A stretch of 64,000 bases of DNA from Legionella sp. Its GTDB lineage: Bacteria > Pseudomonadota > Gammaproteobacteria > Legionellales > Legionellaceae. Both the position numbers and the translations under genes were made by a program. The stretch lies in contig JACETI010000009.1 of the NCBI GenBank assembly GCA_013911415.1, positions 1 through 64,000 of the forward strand. Reading direction: 5' to 3'. Positions 29,435-38,524 of the stretch are shown here, in pieces; position 1 is the stretch's first letter; each line of letters opens with the position of its first letter. The notes beneath the pieces are model-generated. The model worked only from the letters and a program-made list of their open reading frames with translations, did not search any database and was not told where the DNA came from.

Positions 29435-31209
29435 ACGCAATCGATCAAGATGATCGTAAACAACAAAATTTAAGTCATTTACAACGCGATGATAATGCCA
29501 GCAGAGATCTAGCTGAAGACGCTGCCAAAGGACACTTACAAACCAATCGGTCTCAAGAAGGCCTCACCTTTGAAGTCGACGTATTGGTATTAGGCAGTGG
29601 ATTAGCTGGCCTTAATTATTGTTTGGAACTGATTAAGCACCATCCCAGCGTTAAAATTGCATTGGTTAGTAAAGCGGCCTTAAATGAATGTAACAGCCGG
29701 TATGCACAGGGCGGAATTGCCGCTGCGGTTTCAACGAAAGATTCGATTGCCTCCCATATAGCAGATACCCTCGAAGCAGGTGACGGGCTTTGCTATCAGC
29801 CCGTGGTTGAACAAATCGTCCGCCAGGGACCTGTGGTTATTCAGCAATTACTTGATTACTCCGTCCAATTTACCCGCCAAGAAAATGGACAGTTTGCTCT
29901 TGCTCAAGAAGGTGGTCATTCTCATCGCCGCATTTTCAATAGTGGGGATCAAACAGGCCTTACCATTACCCAAGCCTTGTTAGCACATGTACGAGCCCAT
30001 CCTCAAATCCAATGTTTTGAAGAACATACCGCTGTTAAACTTATCACCCAAGATCACCCTCACCGTACTGATACGCAAGGCGAAGTCTTAGGCGCCTATG
30101 TTTTAGATTGCACAACAGGTCGTATCCATACCTTCTTGGCACGAGCCGTAATTTTGGCAACCGGCGGTGCCGGTAAAACCTATCGCTATACTACTAACCC
30201 AATAATTGCAACAGGTGATGGTGTCGCAATGGCTTATAGAGCGGGTGCAAGGGTTGGAAACATGGAATTTTATCAATTCCACCCCACCTTACTGCATCAT
30301 CCAACCATCAATAATTTTTTAATTTCCGAAGCTGTACGTGGTGAAGGCGCACGCTTAATGAATGCGGAAACAGGTGAGCGCTTCATGACGCGTTATGCGC
30401 CTCATCAAATGGAACTTGCGACACGTGATGTCGTTGCTCGCTCAATCTTCAATGAAATTGAACAAGGACAGATGGGTTACGTCCATTTGGATATCACCCA
30501 CCAACCGCGTGCATTTCTTGAAAAGCGGTTCCCGCAAATCTTCTCCACGTTATTACAAGTGGGGATTGATATGAGTCAAGATCCTATCCCTGTTGTTCCT
30601 GCTGCTCATTACCAATGTGGCGGTGTTCTAGTCAACCAAAATGCACAAACCGACTTAAAACGCCTCTATGCCATTGGTGAAGTCGCTTTCACTGGACTGC
30701 ACGGCGCCAACCGCTTAGCTAGCAACTCGCTGCTCGAAGGGCTGGTTATGGCCAGTAAGGCGGCTCAGGAAAGCTTAGCGGATATTCAAATCCCTCTGAA
30801 AATCACCGATAGTATCGAACAGTGGAGCTCTCCTCGAGCAGTCAATCCAAGGCGGGCAAGCCAAATCAATGCGCATTGGCGTGGACTCAGGGGAGAAATG
30901 ACCTCTTATGCCGGTATTGTAAGGACAGAAGCAGGCTTGATGGATGTGCTACAATTAATCTTACAACGTAAACAGATCATTGATGAGTATTATTGGCGGC
31001 ACTGCATCACCCGGGATTTTATCGAACTACGTAATATTGTTTTAAATGCTGAATTGATCGTACGCTCAGCACTCGCCCGAAGAGAATCGCGCGGGGGGCA
31101 CTTTCGAGAAGATTTCCCACATAAGCAAGCCAAGCCACAAGAAAGCATTGTAAAATTAACCATGTCACCCAGCTCTTTTACTTCTTTGGTTTATCATGAC
31201 GAAATTTAA
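29431..31209 (+). CDS. nadB: L-aspartate oxidase
   Basis: 592 residues. FAD enzyme making iminoaspartate, substrate of NadA. Flavin motif LVLGSGLAGLNYCLEL near residue 53, then NSRYAQGGIAAAVS, the HRRIFNSGDQTG segment, and HGANRLASNSLLEGLV. An extra hydrophilic N-terminal stretch of about 45 residues is not part of the family core, so translation might begin later, but the ATGA overlap with purB supports the first ATG. Followed by nadA with a 14-base overlap. Confidence 0.96.
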   Translation: MNAIDQDDRKQQNLSHLQRDDNASRDLAEDAAKGHLQTNRSQEGLTFEVDVLVLGSGLAGLNYCLELIKHHPSVKIALVSKAALNECNSRYAQGGIAAAVSTKDSIASHIADTLEAGDGLCYQPVVEQIVRQGPVVIQQLLDYSVQFTRQENGQFALAQEGGHSHRRIFNSGDQTGLTITQALLAHVRAHPQIQCFEEHTAVKLITQDHPHRTDTQGEVLGAYVLDCTTGRIHTFLARAVILATGGAGKTYRYTTNPIIATGDGVAMAYRAGARVGNMEFYQFHPTLLHHPTINNFLISEAVRGEGARLMNAETGERFMTRYAPHQMELATRDVVARSIFNEIEQGQMGYVHLDITHQPRAFLEKRFPQIFSTLLQVGIDMSQDPIPVVPAAHYQCGGVLVNQNAQTDLKRLYAIGEVAFTGLHGANRLASNSLLEGLVMASKAAQESLADIQIPLKITDSIEQWSSPRAVNPRRASQINAHWRGLRGEMTSYAGIVRTEAGLMDVLQLILQRKQIIDEYYWRHCITRDFIELRNIVLNAELIVRSALARRESRGGHFREDFPHKQAKPQESIVKLTMSPSSFTSLVYHDEI

Positions 31210-32542
31210 ACATTATACCTCTACTCTGCTTACACAAACACGCATGCCCATGACGACTGACATGGAGATCTGCCAAAAAGATTATCCGCTTGATTGGTAC
31301 CAAGAAGATTTCATTCCTTATGCAGAGGCCTATCACGCGTTGCCTGATCGAAAATTAACAACGATCGTCGAATGGATGACGCCTTATATGGAACGTGCGC
31401 GCGCCCACTTTGGTGAGAAATTATTATTACTAGCCCACTATTACATGGGCGGTGAGATTGTTCGTCTAATTGAACATTTCGGTGGCTATGTCGGGGATTC
31501 TTACCAATTAGCGTTAATGGCGGCTAAGCACCCTGAAAAATCACTGATTATCGAGTCTGCCGTACATTTTATGGCAGAGTCTATTAGTATCCTGGCGCAT
31601 GATCATCAAGAAGTGTACATCACAAATCCTAAAGCAGGTTGTACGATGGAAATGCTAGCCAAAGATTTTATGGTCGAACCTGCTTTTATCGATCTCAATG
31701 AACGTTACGGCTCTGAAAATATATTACCCGTATGCTATATGAACACCTCTGGCCGTCTTAAAGCCATGACCGGTGCCCAAGGCGGTACTGTTTGTACCAG
31801 CTCAAATGTAAAGAAAATTTTTCAATGGGCTCGCCAACAAAAGCGTAAAATCCTTTTTATCCCTGATCAACACATGGGCGAAAATGTCGCTTACTGGCTA
31901 GGCATTAAAAATCTCGCGTACTGGCCTGGAGGTACCGCCGGTGCACAATACAGTCTCGCCGCTCAAGATGAGGCAACGCTTGAGCAATTTGATAAAGCTG
32001 AGCTGATTCTATTCTCAAGTGAATGCTCAGTACACACTTACTACCAACCAAAGATGTGTGAATATTGGCATGAGAAAGGTTATACCACCATCGTCCACCC
32101 TGAATGTCGTAATACTGTTATCCAACTGGCACATCATGCGGGCTCAACGTCATTTGTTTGGGATTTTGTCACCCAAGATAAAGCAGGTACAAAACGTTAC
32201 GCGATTGGTACTGAAAATCATTTGGTAGAGAATCTTAAACAATATTGTAAGCCGTTAGGTATTGAAGTGGTAAATTTGGCAGAAATACCAACGAACGATA
32301 TCGAAAAAGGTATGGGTTGCGGATGTGCTACCATGTCTCGAAACGATCCACCCCACCTCGTCGCCTTGGTCGATTTATTACGACAGGGAAAAACCCTTTC
32401 CTACAATAAAGTCGAAGCCGGCGACGCGGTGAATGAATTTACAGGGACACGTCAACGTTTAGGTAAAGAAGATCAGCAGTGGGTAATTGCTAATGCAAAA
32501 AAAGCCCTGGAGATGATGATCGATATTACTGAAAAAGATTAA
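31196..32542 (+). CDS. nadA: quinolinate synthase
   Basis: 448 residues as called from 31196; internal ATGs at codons 17 and 19 are alternative starts. It condenses iminoaspartate with dihydroxyacetone phosphate using a [4Fe-4S] cluster. Cluster cysteines are expected at Cys149 (PKAGCTMEM), in VHPEC and in the C-terminal GMGCGCATMSRN. The proteobacterial type is indicated by length and by the VHFMAE and IPDQHMGEN segments. Together with nadB and nadC it completes the de novo route to NAD. Confidence 0.96.
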   Translation: MTKFKHYTSTLLTQTRMPMTTDMEICQKDYPLDWYQEDFIPYAEAYHALPDRKLTTIVEWMTPYMERARAHFGEKLLLLAHYYMGGEIVRLIEHFGGYVGDSYQLALMAAKHPEKSLIIESAVHFMAESISILAHDHQEVYITNPKAGCTMEMLAKDFMVEPAFIDLNERYGSENILPVCYMNTSGRLKAMTGAQGGTVCTSSNVKKIFQWARQQKRKILFIPDQHMGENVAYWLGIKNLAYWPGGTAGAQYSLAAQDEATLEQFDKAELILFSSECSVHTYYQPKMCEYWHEKGYTTIVHPECRNTVIQLAHHAGSTSFVWDFVTQDKAGTKRYAIGTENHLVENLKQYCKPLGIEVVNLAEIPTNDIEKGMGCGCATMSRNDPPHLVALVDLLRQGKTLSYNKVEAGDAVNEFTGTRQRLGKEDQQWVIANAKKALEMMIDITEKD

Positions 32543-32553
32543 GGCATCTTCCA

Positions 32554-33153
32554 GTGCGCTTCTCGAAACGCCTCCTATGCTGCCTTATTATTTTTAGCAG
32601 CGCTCTTTACATGGGAGCCAGTGAAGCGAGGAATTTAATGAAAAATGTCATAACAAAAGATTCTTTAACTCAGGATCTTTATAATATCCCTGTCCAAACG
32701 ATTACAGGCGAAGAGACCACGCTTGAGTCATATAAAGGCAAAGTCCTCTTGATTGTAAACGTCGCAAGCCGATGCGGTTTTACTAAACAATACGTTGCGC
32801 TTGAAGAAATGTACCGACAATACAAAAATCGCGGTTTAGTCATTTTAGCCTTCCCATGCAATCAATTTTTCGGTCAGGAGCCCGGTTCTAACAATGAAAT
32901 TAAGGGGTTTGCTGAAAGCTGCTATCAAATAACCTTTCCACTTTTTGCCAAAATCAATGTTAAGGGTCCACAACAAGCGCCCCTTTACCAATACCTTCAA
33001 ACCCATCTTCAAAAAAAGCCCTTAAAATTTATGCCTTGGAACTTCACAAAAATACTGGTGGATACAAAAGGCAACATCGTTAGGCAATACGCCCCTATCA
33101 CCTCTTTTGATAAATTGAAGCAGGCTGTTGAGGAATTATTACCAAAAACTTAG
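32554..33153 (+). CDS. exported glutathione-peroxidase-family thiol peroxidase
   Basis: 199 residues. A hydrophobic N-terminus (RLLCCLIIFSSALYMGASEA) looks like a signal peptide, implying the periplasm or envelope. The thioredoxin-like core has the peroxidatic Cys in VNVASRCGFTKQY, Gln in FPCNQFFGQEPG and Trp in PWNFTKILV, the usual catalytic set. GTG start, 11 bases after nadA, with AAGG upstream; cotranscription with the nad genes is likely. Confidence 0.9.
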   Translation: MRFSKRLLCCLIIFSSALYMGASEARNLMKNVITKDSLTQDLYNIPVQTITGEETTLESYKGKVLLIVNVASRCGFTKQYVALEEMYRQYKNRGLVILAFPCNQFFGQEPGSNNEIKGFAESCYQITFPLFAKINVKGPQQAPLYQYLQTHLQKKPLKFMPWNFTKILVDTKGNIVRQYAPITSFDKLKQAVEELLPKT

Positions 33154-33457
33154 GATTCTTTAGGTCATTCATCCGTAAATTTTCACCTTGATTTTTTCTG
33201 ACCATTCATTGGATTTAGATAGTGAATTCACTATCTAAATCACCATTATCGTGGCTCGCTCTTCTTTATTAGTTCAATAGAACTAAAACTATATTCCGCC
33301 CAACAGCCCCGATTAGAACAGCCTTTACTACCATAAGCTAATCCTGCTTGGGTTTGAGGTTAAAGTTCCTTGATTTAATGAATTCTATTGTGGCTATTGA
33401 TTTTTTCTTTAGAAACAGGTTTGATAATATATGTACCATTAGCTTAATAGGGATATT
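33154..33457. other. 304-base gap between peroxidase and outer-membrane protein genes
   Basis: Contains no credible gene. It holds a perfect 30-base palindrome (33212-33241) and AT-rich sequence ahead of the 33458 gene. AGGGATATT at about 33448-33457 is the likely ribosome-binding region for that gene. A promoter is not confidently placed. Confidence 0.5.
33212..33241. repeat. perfect 30-bp palindrome
   Basis: GATTTAGATAGTGAA is followed directly by its exact reverse complement, with no spacer. Its length and perfection are striking in a gap of about 300 bases. No T-run follows. A dimeric regulator operator, a hairpin at the mRNA end or a mobile-element relic are all possible. Confidence 0.7.
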
Positions 33458-34219
33458 ATGAATAAAAATAAAGTCGATATAATGGTCTCTTTGATCGGAT
33501 TGAGCGCTTCTTTCCTGAGTTACGCAGGTACAATGGGAGTGGTCGAAGCACCTACTAGAAATTTATACTTAACCGCTTCTGCTAATTATAATATGTTCGA
33601 TGTCAATAGAGCCACAACAACCAGCATCACCAATGACTCTATAAGTGCATTGGCTTCAAGCATGCAGAATCGTTGGGGATATGGCGGCGGTATTGGTTTC
33701 ATTTATTGCGATCAACTGCGATTTGATTTCATCACTCAAGCACGACCGAATATTCATTACTCCGTAACCGATACTGTTCCAGAAACAGCGAGAGGGACAG
33801 TTGATATTACTAGCTACATGTTCAATGCATATTATACCTTACCTACTTTAGCTTACTTCAATCTATCGCCTTTCAACCTCTCTCCTTACTTTACAGTCGG
33901 AATCGGTCCCTCAATGACAAGTACAAGTCAAATTTTTTGGCCTGATGCTTCTGTCAATCAACTAGAGGGTGGACATCGTATTATTAATTTTGCTTGGCAA
34001 GTAGGTGCCGGTGTTTCCTATGCGCTAACTGATTATCTGGATCTTGATTTCAATTATGAATTTTTTGGATTAAATAAGTTTGCTAATAATGGCTTTTTTA
34101 CCCAGCTAGCACCTGAAGGTGATTCAGCAGCTGGGCAAGCAGCCCCCACAACCTTTAGACGCTTGTATGATAATCAACTGCAAATTGGTGTCCGTTATAA
34201 ATTTAACGGCCCTTATTAG
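33458..34219 (+). CDS. outer membrane beta-barrel protein
   Basis: 253 residues with an N-terminal signal peptide (cut near SYAG, residue 23). The mature protein is rich in aromatic and small residues in alternating beta strands (NLYLTASANYNMFDV, AWQVGAGVSYALTDYLDLDFNYEFFG) and ends in YDNQLQIGVRYKF, with a penultimate-type aromatic end expected of outer-membrane barrels. It resembles OmpW/OmpA-like small barrels or surface antigens of intracellular bacteria; the exact family and ligand are not clear. Confidence 0.75.
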   Translation: MNKNKVDIMVSLIGLSASFLSYAGTMGVVEAPTRNLYLTASANYNMFDVNRATTTSITNDSISALASSMQNRWGYGGGIGFIYCDQLRFDFITQARPNIHYSVTDTVPETARGTVDITSYMFNAYYTLPTLAYFNLSPFNLSPYFTVGIGPSMTSTSQIFWPDASVNQLEGGHRIINFAWQVGAGVSYALTDYLDLDFNYEFFGLNKFANNGFFTQLAPEGDSAAGQAAPTTFRRLYDNQLQIGVRYKFNGPY

Positions 34220-34263
34220 TAACAGGTGATGTTTTTTTAGCATCATCTCCACACAACGATATT

Positions 34264-34295
34264 CTAGGCACACTTTTTCTCCACTGTGTGCCTGG
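34264..34295. terminator. 10-bp hairpin between convergent genes
   Basis: CTAGGCACAC pairs with GTGTGCCTGG (one G-T pair) across a 12-base loop in the gap between the barrel gene and the convergent hemerythrin gene. There is no following U-tract, so terminator function is only a guess from the location. Confidence 0.4.
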
Positions 34296-34378
34296 AAAAA
34301 CTATAAAAACCCTTCAGTTATTTCCTTCTTTCTATCCAATATTTTTTAAAAAACTAGAAAGGTCAGTGCGTTCTTTTA

Positions 34379-34840
34379 TCAGTGAAAATATAACTTTTTT
34401 TGTAACTTTCTCAACAAATTCTCTTTTAAGTAATGCATTTTTTCTTTAATGACAGCGGCATCTTTTTCAGACAACACTTTCTTTGCTTTTCTAAAAATCG
34501 CCCCCTCTTCTTCTTTAACATGGTGCGAGACAACGTCTTGTAGCTTTTTAACGCGACTTTGCCAAGAGACACCAAAAGATTTGGCATTAAGAATATATCT
34601 AATATGATCCTCAATATCTTGATGTTCTCTTTTTCCATGTATCGCTAAAGGCTTAGTCAGGGGATCTTGCTCTAATACTCGATAAAAAGTCATCTGCTCT
34701 GATTCTGCATGGGCAAGCAATTCATTACATAGCATAGTAATAATTTGTTTTTTTCGATCTAGCAATTCACTTTTTTCAAATTGTTTAAATAGCTTCGACA
34801 CAAATTGATGATCCATTTTAAGATATTGATAAAGATCCAT
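34379..34840 (-). CDS. hemerythrin HHE-domain protein
   Basis: 153-residue all-helical protein with the di-iron ligand pattern H11, H44, E48, H73 and H107/E111 (MDHQF, AHAESEQ, REHQD, SHHVKEEEG). Such domains bind O2 or NO or help iron-sulfur repair. Strong AAAGGAGAC precedes the ATG, and it starts 10 bases after the zinc alcohol dehydrogenase gene, so both probably form one unit. The C-terminal 30 residues are Lys-rich. Confidence 0.88.
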   Translation of the reverse strand: MDLYQYLKMDHQFVSKLFKQFEKSELLDRKKQIITMLCNELLAHAESEQMTFYRVLEQDPLTKPLAIHGKREHQDIEDHIRYILNAKSFGVSWQSRVKKLQDVVSHHVKEEEGAIFRKAKKVLSEKDAAVIKEKMHYLKENLLRKLQKKLYFH

Positions 34841-34850
34841 ATTGTCTCCT

Positions 34851-36023
34851 TTAAGGGGTCATAACTACCTTTATGCAACAATGACTGCGCTTGCTGAACA
34901 TCTTATATGCTTTGGGCGCATCTTTGAGTTTTACCCGATGAGAAATAATATTTTCAGGATTAAATTTGCCTGCAATAATTTTATTTAAAAGTAACTCAAG
35001 GTAACGGGGTACGTGGGTTTGACCCATTCTAAACGTTAATCCCTTATTCATTGCAGCACCTAGAGGGATATTGTCTAATTGTCCAATATAAACACCGGGG
35101 ATGGAGACAGTGCCTCCCTTAGCACAACATTGAATGGCTTCGCGTAATACATGCGCTCTGTCGGTTGAAAGGTGTGCGGCCTGCTTCACACGATCCATAA
35201 TAGAGTCAAATTTAGGCCCTACGTGGGCTTCACATCCCACTGCATCAATACAACATTCAGGCCCCTTACCTTTTGTCATTACCATTAAGGCGTTATAAAC
35301 ATCTTCATCTTTAAAATTAATAATTTCAGCCTTACCCAAAGTTTCAGCTAGTTTCAGGCGTTCTGGGATACAATCAATTGCGATAACGCGATGTGCGCCC
35401 AACATCCATGCGCTTTGTATAGCAAATTGCCCTACAGGACCACAACCCCAAACAGCCACTGTGTCGCCTTTTTTAATCTGACAATTTTCAGCTGCCATAT
35501 AGCCTGTTGGAAGAATATCGCTAAGAAATAAAACTTTTTCATCGGGTATATCTTTCGGTACGACAATAGGGCCAACGTCTGCATAAGGAACACGCACAAA
35601 TTCAGCTTGGCCGCCAGAGAACCCTCCTAATAAATGGGAATAACCAAATAAACCCGCAGGAGAATGCCCTAACTGTGCTTGGGCCATTTTTGCATTTGGG
35701 TTGGAACTCTCACACAAGGAAAATAATTTATTTTTACAAAAAGAACATTTTCCACAGGAAATAGTAAAAGGGACGACCACCTTATCGCCTACTTTTAATT
35801 TCTTATTCCCTGAGCCTACGTCGACTACTTCTCCCATAAATTCATGACCTAAAATATCGCCTGATTGCATGGTGGGCATTAAATCATTATAAAGATGTAA
35901 GTCAGAACCACAGATAGCTGTTGCAGTCACCCGAATAATCGCGTCTTCCTTATTGATAATTTCTGGCTCGGGTACGGTTTCTATCTTTACATCGTGTTTT
36001 CCATGCCAGCACAGTGCCTTCAT
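34851..36023 (-). CDS. zinc-dependent alcohol/formaldehyde-type dehydrogenase
   Basis: 390-residue MDR-family dehydrogenase. Catalytic zinc ligands are Cys38 and His60/Glu61 (GHEFMGEV); the structural zinc site is Cys90, Cys93, Cys96 and Cys104. The NAD(P) loop is [15 protein letters not shown]. An insertion around [13 protein letters not shown] resembles the glutathione-independent formaldehyde dehydrogenase group, so an aldehyde-detoxifying role is plausible. GAGGAGGAGG lies just before the ATG. Paired with the hemerythrin gene. Confidence 0.85.
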   Translation of the reverse strand: MKALCWHGKHDVKIETVPEPEIINKEDAIIRVTATAICGSDLHLYNDLMPTMQSGDILGHEFMGEVVDVGSGNKKLKVGDKVVVPFTISCGKCSFCKNKLFSLCESSNPNAKMAQAQLGHSPAGLFGYSHLLGGFSGGQAEFVRVPYADVGPIVVPKDIPDEKVLFLSDILPTGYMAAENCQIKKGDTVAVWGCGPVGQFAIQSAWMLGAHRVIAIDCIPERLKLAETLGKAEIINFKDEDVYNALMVMTKGKGPECCIDAVGCEAHVGPKFDSIMDRVKQAAHLSTDRAHVLREAIQCCAKGGTVSIPGVYIGQLDNIPLGAAMNKGLTFRMGQTHVPRYLELLLNKIIAGKFNPENIISHRVKLKDAPKAYKMFSKRSHCCIKVVMTP

Positions 36024-36202
36024 GCCTCCTCCTCAGATAGATAACGATGATTAGTTTTAAAAAGATATTATTAGAACGAACGCTTTTTTAAAGTGTAGTT
36101 TGAAAATAAAAAAAGAACTTTTATCTCATTTTAAATGTTCAAAAACTAGTATAGGGCTAATCTTAATTTAAATCTTAAAGATCTTATTTTAATCAAATTA
36201 AC

Positions 36203-36221
36203 GTTAAATTTAAATTAATAA
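36203..36221 (+). promoter_or_regulatory. possible PmrA-box-like direct repeat
   Basis: Two TTAA-containing half-sites 11 bases apart (GTTAAATTT, then ATTAATAAT) lie about 66-85 bases before the 36288 gene, matching the arrangement of PmrA boxes in Legionella and Coxiella. The region is very AT-rich, so a chance match is quite possible. Confidence 0.3.
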
Positions 36222-36287
36222 TTAATTATTGAACAAATTTACCAAATACTGTAAAATGTATAGTTCACTAATATTTTTGAGATTATA

Positions 36288-38513
36288 ATGCCCCAATACA
36301 ACGAGGCCCTCTTCCTCAATGATAAACTTTTAAAGGACTTATATGGTCCACAGGGAGCCTTAGTTAAGGTATTAAGTGAAATCTATCCATGTTACACAAC
36401 CGGCGCAATTCACTCCTTTGTCCAAAGAGCCGTTGATAATAAAAACAGCTTTATGCCGATGCTTTATTTGGCAGGGCAGCAGTTTATCGAGTACATTTAT
36501 AAAAAAATGGCAGATGGTGAGGAAATAACGTTTTCACCACAAATTATCTATTTTTTTCGCTTTTTAATTTATTCTAACTCGTTATGTTTTGATTTTGACT
36601 TTCATTATCCTGAGCAAATACTTTTTATTCGGCATATCCGTCAAGAACAGGCGTATCTGGAAAATCGTCATGAAGAAATTAAACATATGGTACGTAAGTA
36701 CTTAACAAAAGCAAAACCCGGTTTTTGGAGCATAGTGTTTGATACAAAAAATCAAGTAACTAGCTTAACGACACAAATGGCAATACAAGAAAACCATGAA
36801 AAAAAACGTTCCAACAAGATCCCTCTAGAAAGCACTAACCTTATAAAAGAATCTCTTATAGAAGAGGAAGAGCTGCTGATCCTTGAAAAAGCACGCACCA
36901 AATTCTCTATCTCAAGTCTTATGAAAGATCTGTCGAAGCTTAAACAGGACAAAAATAATGTGATAGAAGAATTAAAGGCTGCAAAAAAAGCAAATCAATT
37001 TATACAAGATCCTTCGCCAGAAATGATAATAGAAATACCGAGCCTTAAACAACGTAAAAAAGATTTTACAGAAGCATTAGTGACTTCAGAGGCGAAGCAA
37101 ACCATTAAAGCTGAAGCTTCAGAAGTGCAGAAAATATCGCTGACAATAAACCGTGACATTAAAAAATTTAAAGGAGAAAAAACGCAAAAACTACAGACGA
37201 TTCAAGATATGGAAAGCACATTGGATGCAGCTAACAGCAAATTAAAACAACAAGAAAACGCCCATTTTCAAATCCACTATCAAATGAGTATTCTTAGTAC
37301 TTATTTTATGTCTAAGATGACCATGAATGTTTTAAGAAAAATGTGTTTAGACAAAAACTGGGATAAAAACAAACCCGCTACACTTTTAATTAACAGTTTT
37401 TTTCAATTCTTGAAAAATTTGGCTGGAACACAGTCAGATAATCGATGCCAGACCGACGCATTTGCAATAATCCTCGATTTCGCAGAAGTATTGGCGAACA
37501 TGTCCGAAAAAGAGGATAACGTTTTCTTTCAAGATACGCTGCCTCTTTTACATGAACAACCGGTGCTCATACAAAATCTGTCCACCCTCTTTAAGATTGG
37601 CCAAGATCATTTATCCATGCTAAAAAACCGTCTAGAAAAAATTATAGAAAATCAAGAAAACTTTGTGGATAGCAAAAAACAATCCTCAGAACTTGTCTAT
37701 TTAATCTCTTCAACGAATCAATTACTTCAAAAGCTCGTTGCAAAACCAGACGTTCTTAAAAATACGGCAACTATTGAAAAAATTAACAAGCTTCATATAA
37801 CAGAACGTCAGACGTTGGAAAACATCGTTTTTGCTTTGGGTGTACCCTTAGTTGAACTACTTGTATGCACCGCAGAGCAATTGGATATTATTAGTCATCG
37901 CGCAAGCAACTTGACAACAAGTGATGCTTCACAAAAAAAACGTGATGGCTCAGCTCTACCCTATTTGTTCAACGGGGTAATGGATAAAGCGTCTATAGAT
38001 CTTCTTTCTAACAATATTTTAGCTGACAGACAAAACGCAGCCGATCCTTCATTAACCACCTTACAAAACCCAAAAGAGAAAAAACAAAACAAATCAGAAA
38101 TTAGGAAACCATTGCGTTTAAACGTTCCTTCCAATGCTCTTAAGTTAGAAACTTCTTTGGATACGTCTATCCTATCGAGCCCACCAGAGGGCAAAAACAC
38201 CCCTCGTTTTGTTCAATCACTCGATTTGAAAGATCATCGTAAGGACGATTTGCAAGATAGTCTTCTTATACAGCGAAATAACATTGGCCCTAATAAGAAT
38301 GACGGTTTCTTTGAAAAACCCAGGAACGAACCGGATGTGCTTCCGCTCATGGTTAACAAACGACCATCTGACGAAAGCCAACCGCATCAACAAGGGCAAC
38401 CCAAGAAACGGAAAAGCTCGAATGAAGAACTAGGTACAACTGGAAAAAAATTGGGAGGATTCAAAGATTCTGGTACTGATTTGAATCATCCGGCTTCTAA
38501 GATTACACCATAA
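36288..38513 (+). CDS. coiled-coil protein with nuclear-localisation-like motif, effector candidate
   Basis: 741 residues, no family recognised, no signal peptide or membrane helix. The N-terminal 130 residues are globular. Two charged heptad-rich stretches follow (about 190-240 and 275-325) that should form coiled coils. The last ~100 residues are disordered and contain QPKKRKSSNE at about residues 704-713, matching the SV40-type nuclear localisation signal; with KRPSDESQ upstream it also fits a bipartite signal. The gene stands alone in an AT-rich region with a PmrA-like repeat upstream. I infer a host-nucleus-directed secreted effector. Confidence 0.6.
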   Translation: MPQYNEALFLNDKLLKDLYGPQGALVKVLSEIYPCYTTGAIHSFVQRAVDNKNSFMPMLYLAGQQFIEYIYKKMADGEEITFSPQIIYFFRFLIYSNSLCFDFDFHYPEQILFIRHIRQEQAYLENRHEEIKHMVRKYLTKAKPGFWSIVFDTKNQVTSLTTQMAIQENHEKKRSNKIPLESTNLIKESLIEEEELLILEKARTKFSISSLMKDLSKLKQDKNNVIEELKAAKKANQFIQDPSPEMIIEIPSLKQRKKDFTEALVTSEAKQTIKAEASEVQKISLTINRDIKKFKGEKTQKLQTIQDMESTLDAANSKLKQQENAHFQIHYQMSILSTYFMSKMTMNVLRKMCLDKNWDKNKPATLLINSFFQFLKNLAGTQSDNRCQTDAFAIILDFAEVLANMSEKEDNVFFQDTLPLLHEQPVLIQNLSTLFKIGQDHLSMLKNRLEKIIENQENFVDSKKQSSELVYLISSTNQLLQKLVAKPDVLKNTATIEKINKLHITERQTLENIVFALGVPLVELLVCTAEQLDIISHRASNLTTSDASQKKRDGSALPYLFNGVMDKASIDLLSNNILADRQNAADPSLTTLQNPKEKKQNKSEIRKPLRLNVPSNALKLETSLDTSILSSPPEGKNTPRFVQSLDLKDHRKDDLQDSLLIQRNNIGPNKNDGFFEKPRNEPDVLPLMVNKRPSDESQPHQQGQPKKRKSSNEELGTTGKKLGGFKDSGTDLNHPASKITP

Positions 38514-38524
38514 CCACAAGACAC

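Noticed and set aside
36128-36190. Tandem CTTAA motifs 12 bases apart near 36160-36175 as a PmrA box
   Set aside because: Spacing is one base too long for the known 11-base period; the 36203 pair is the better candidate.
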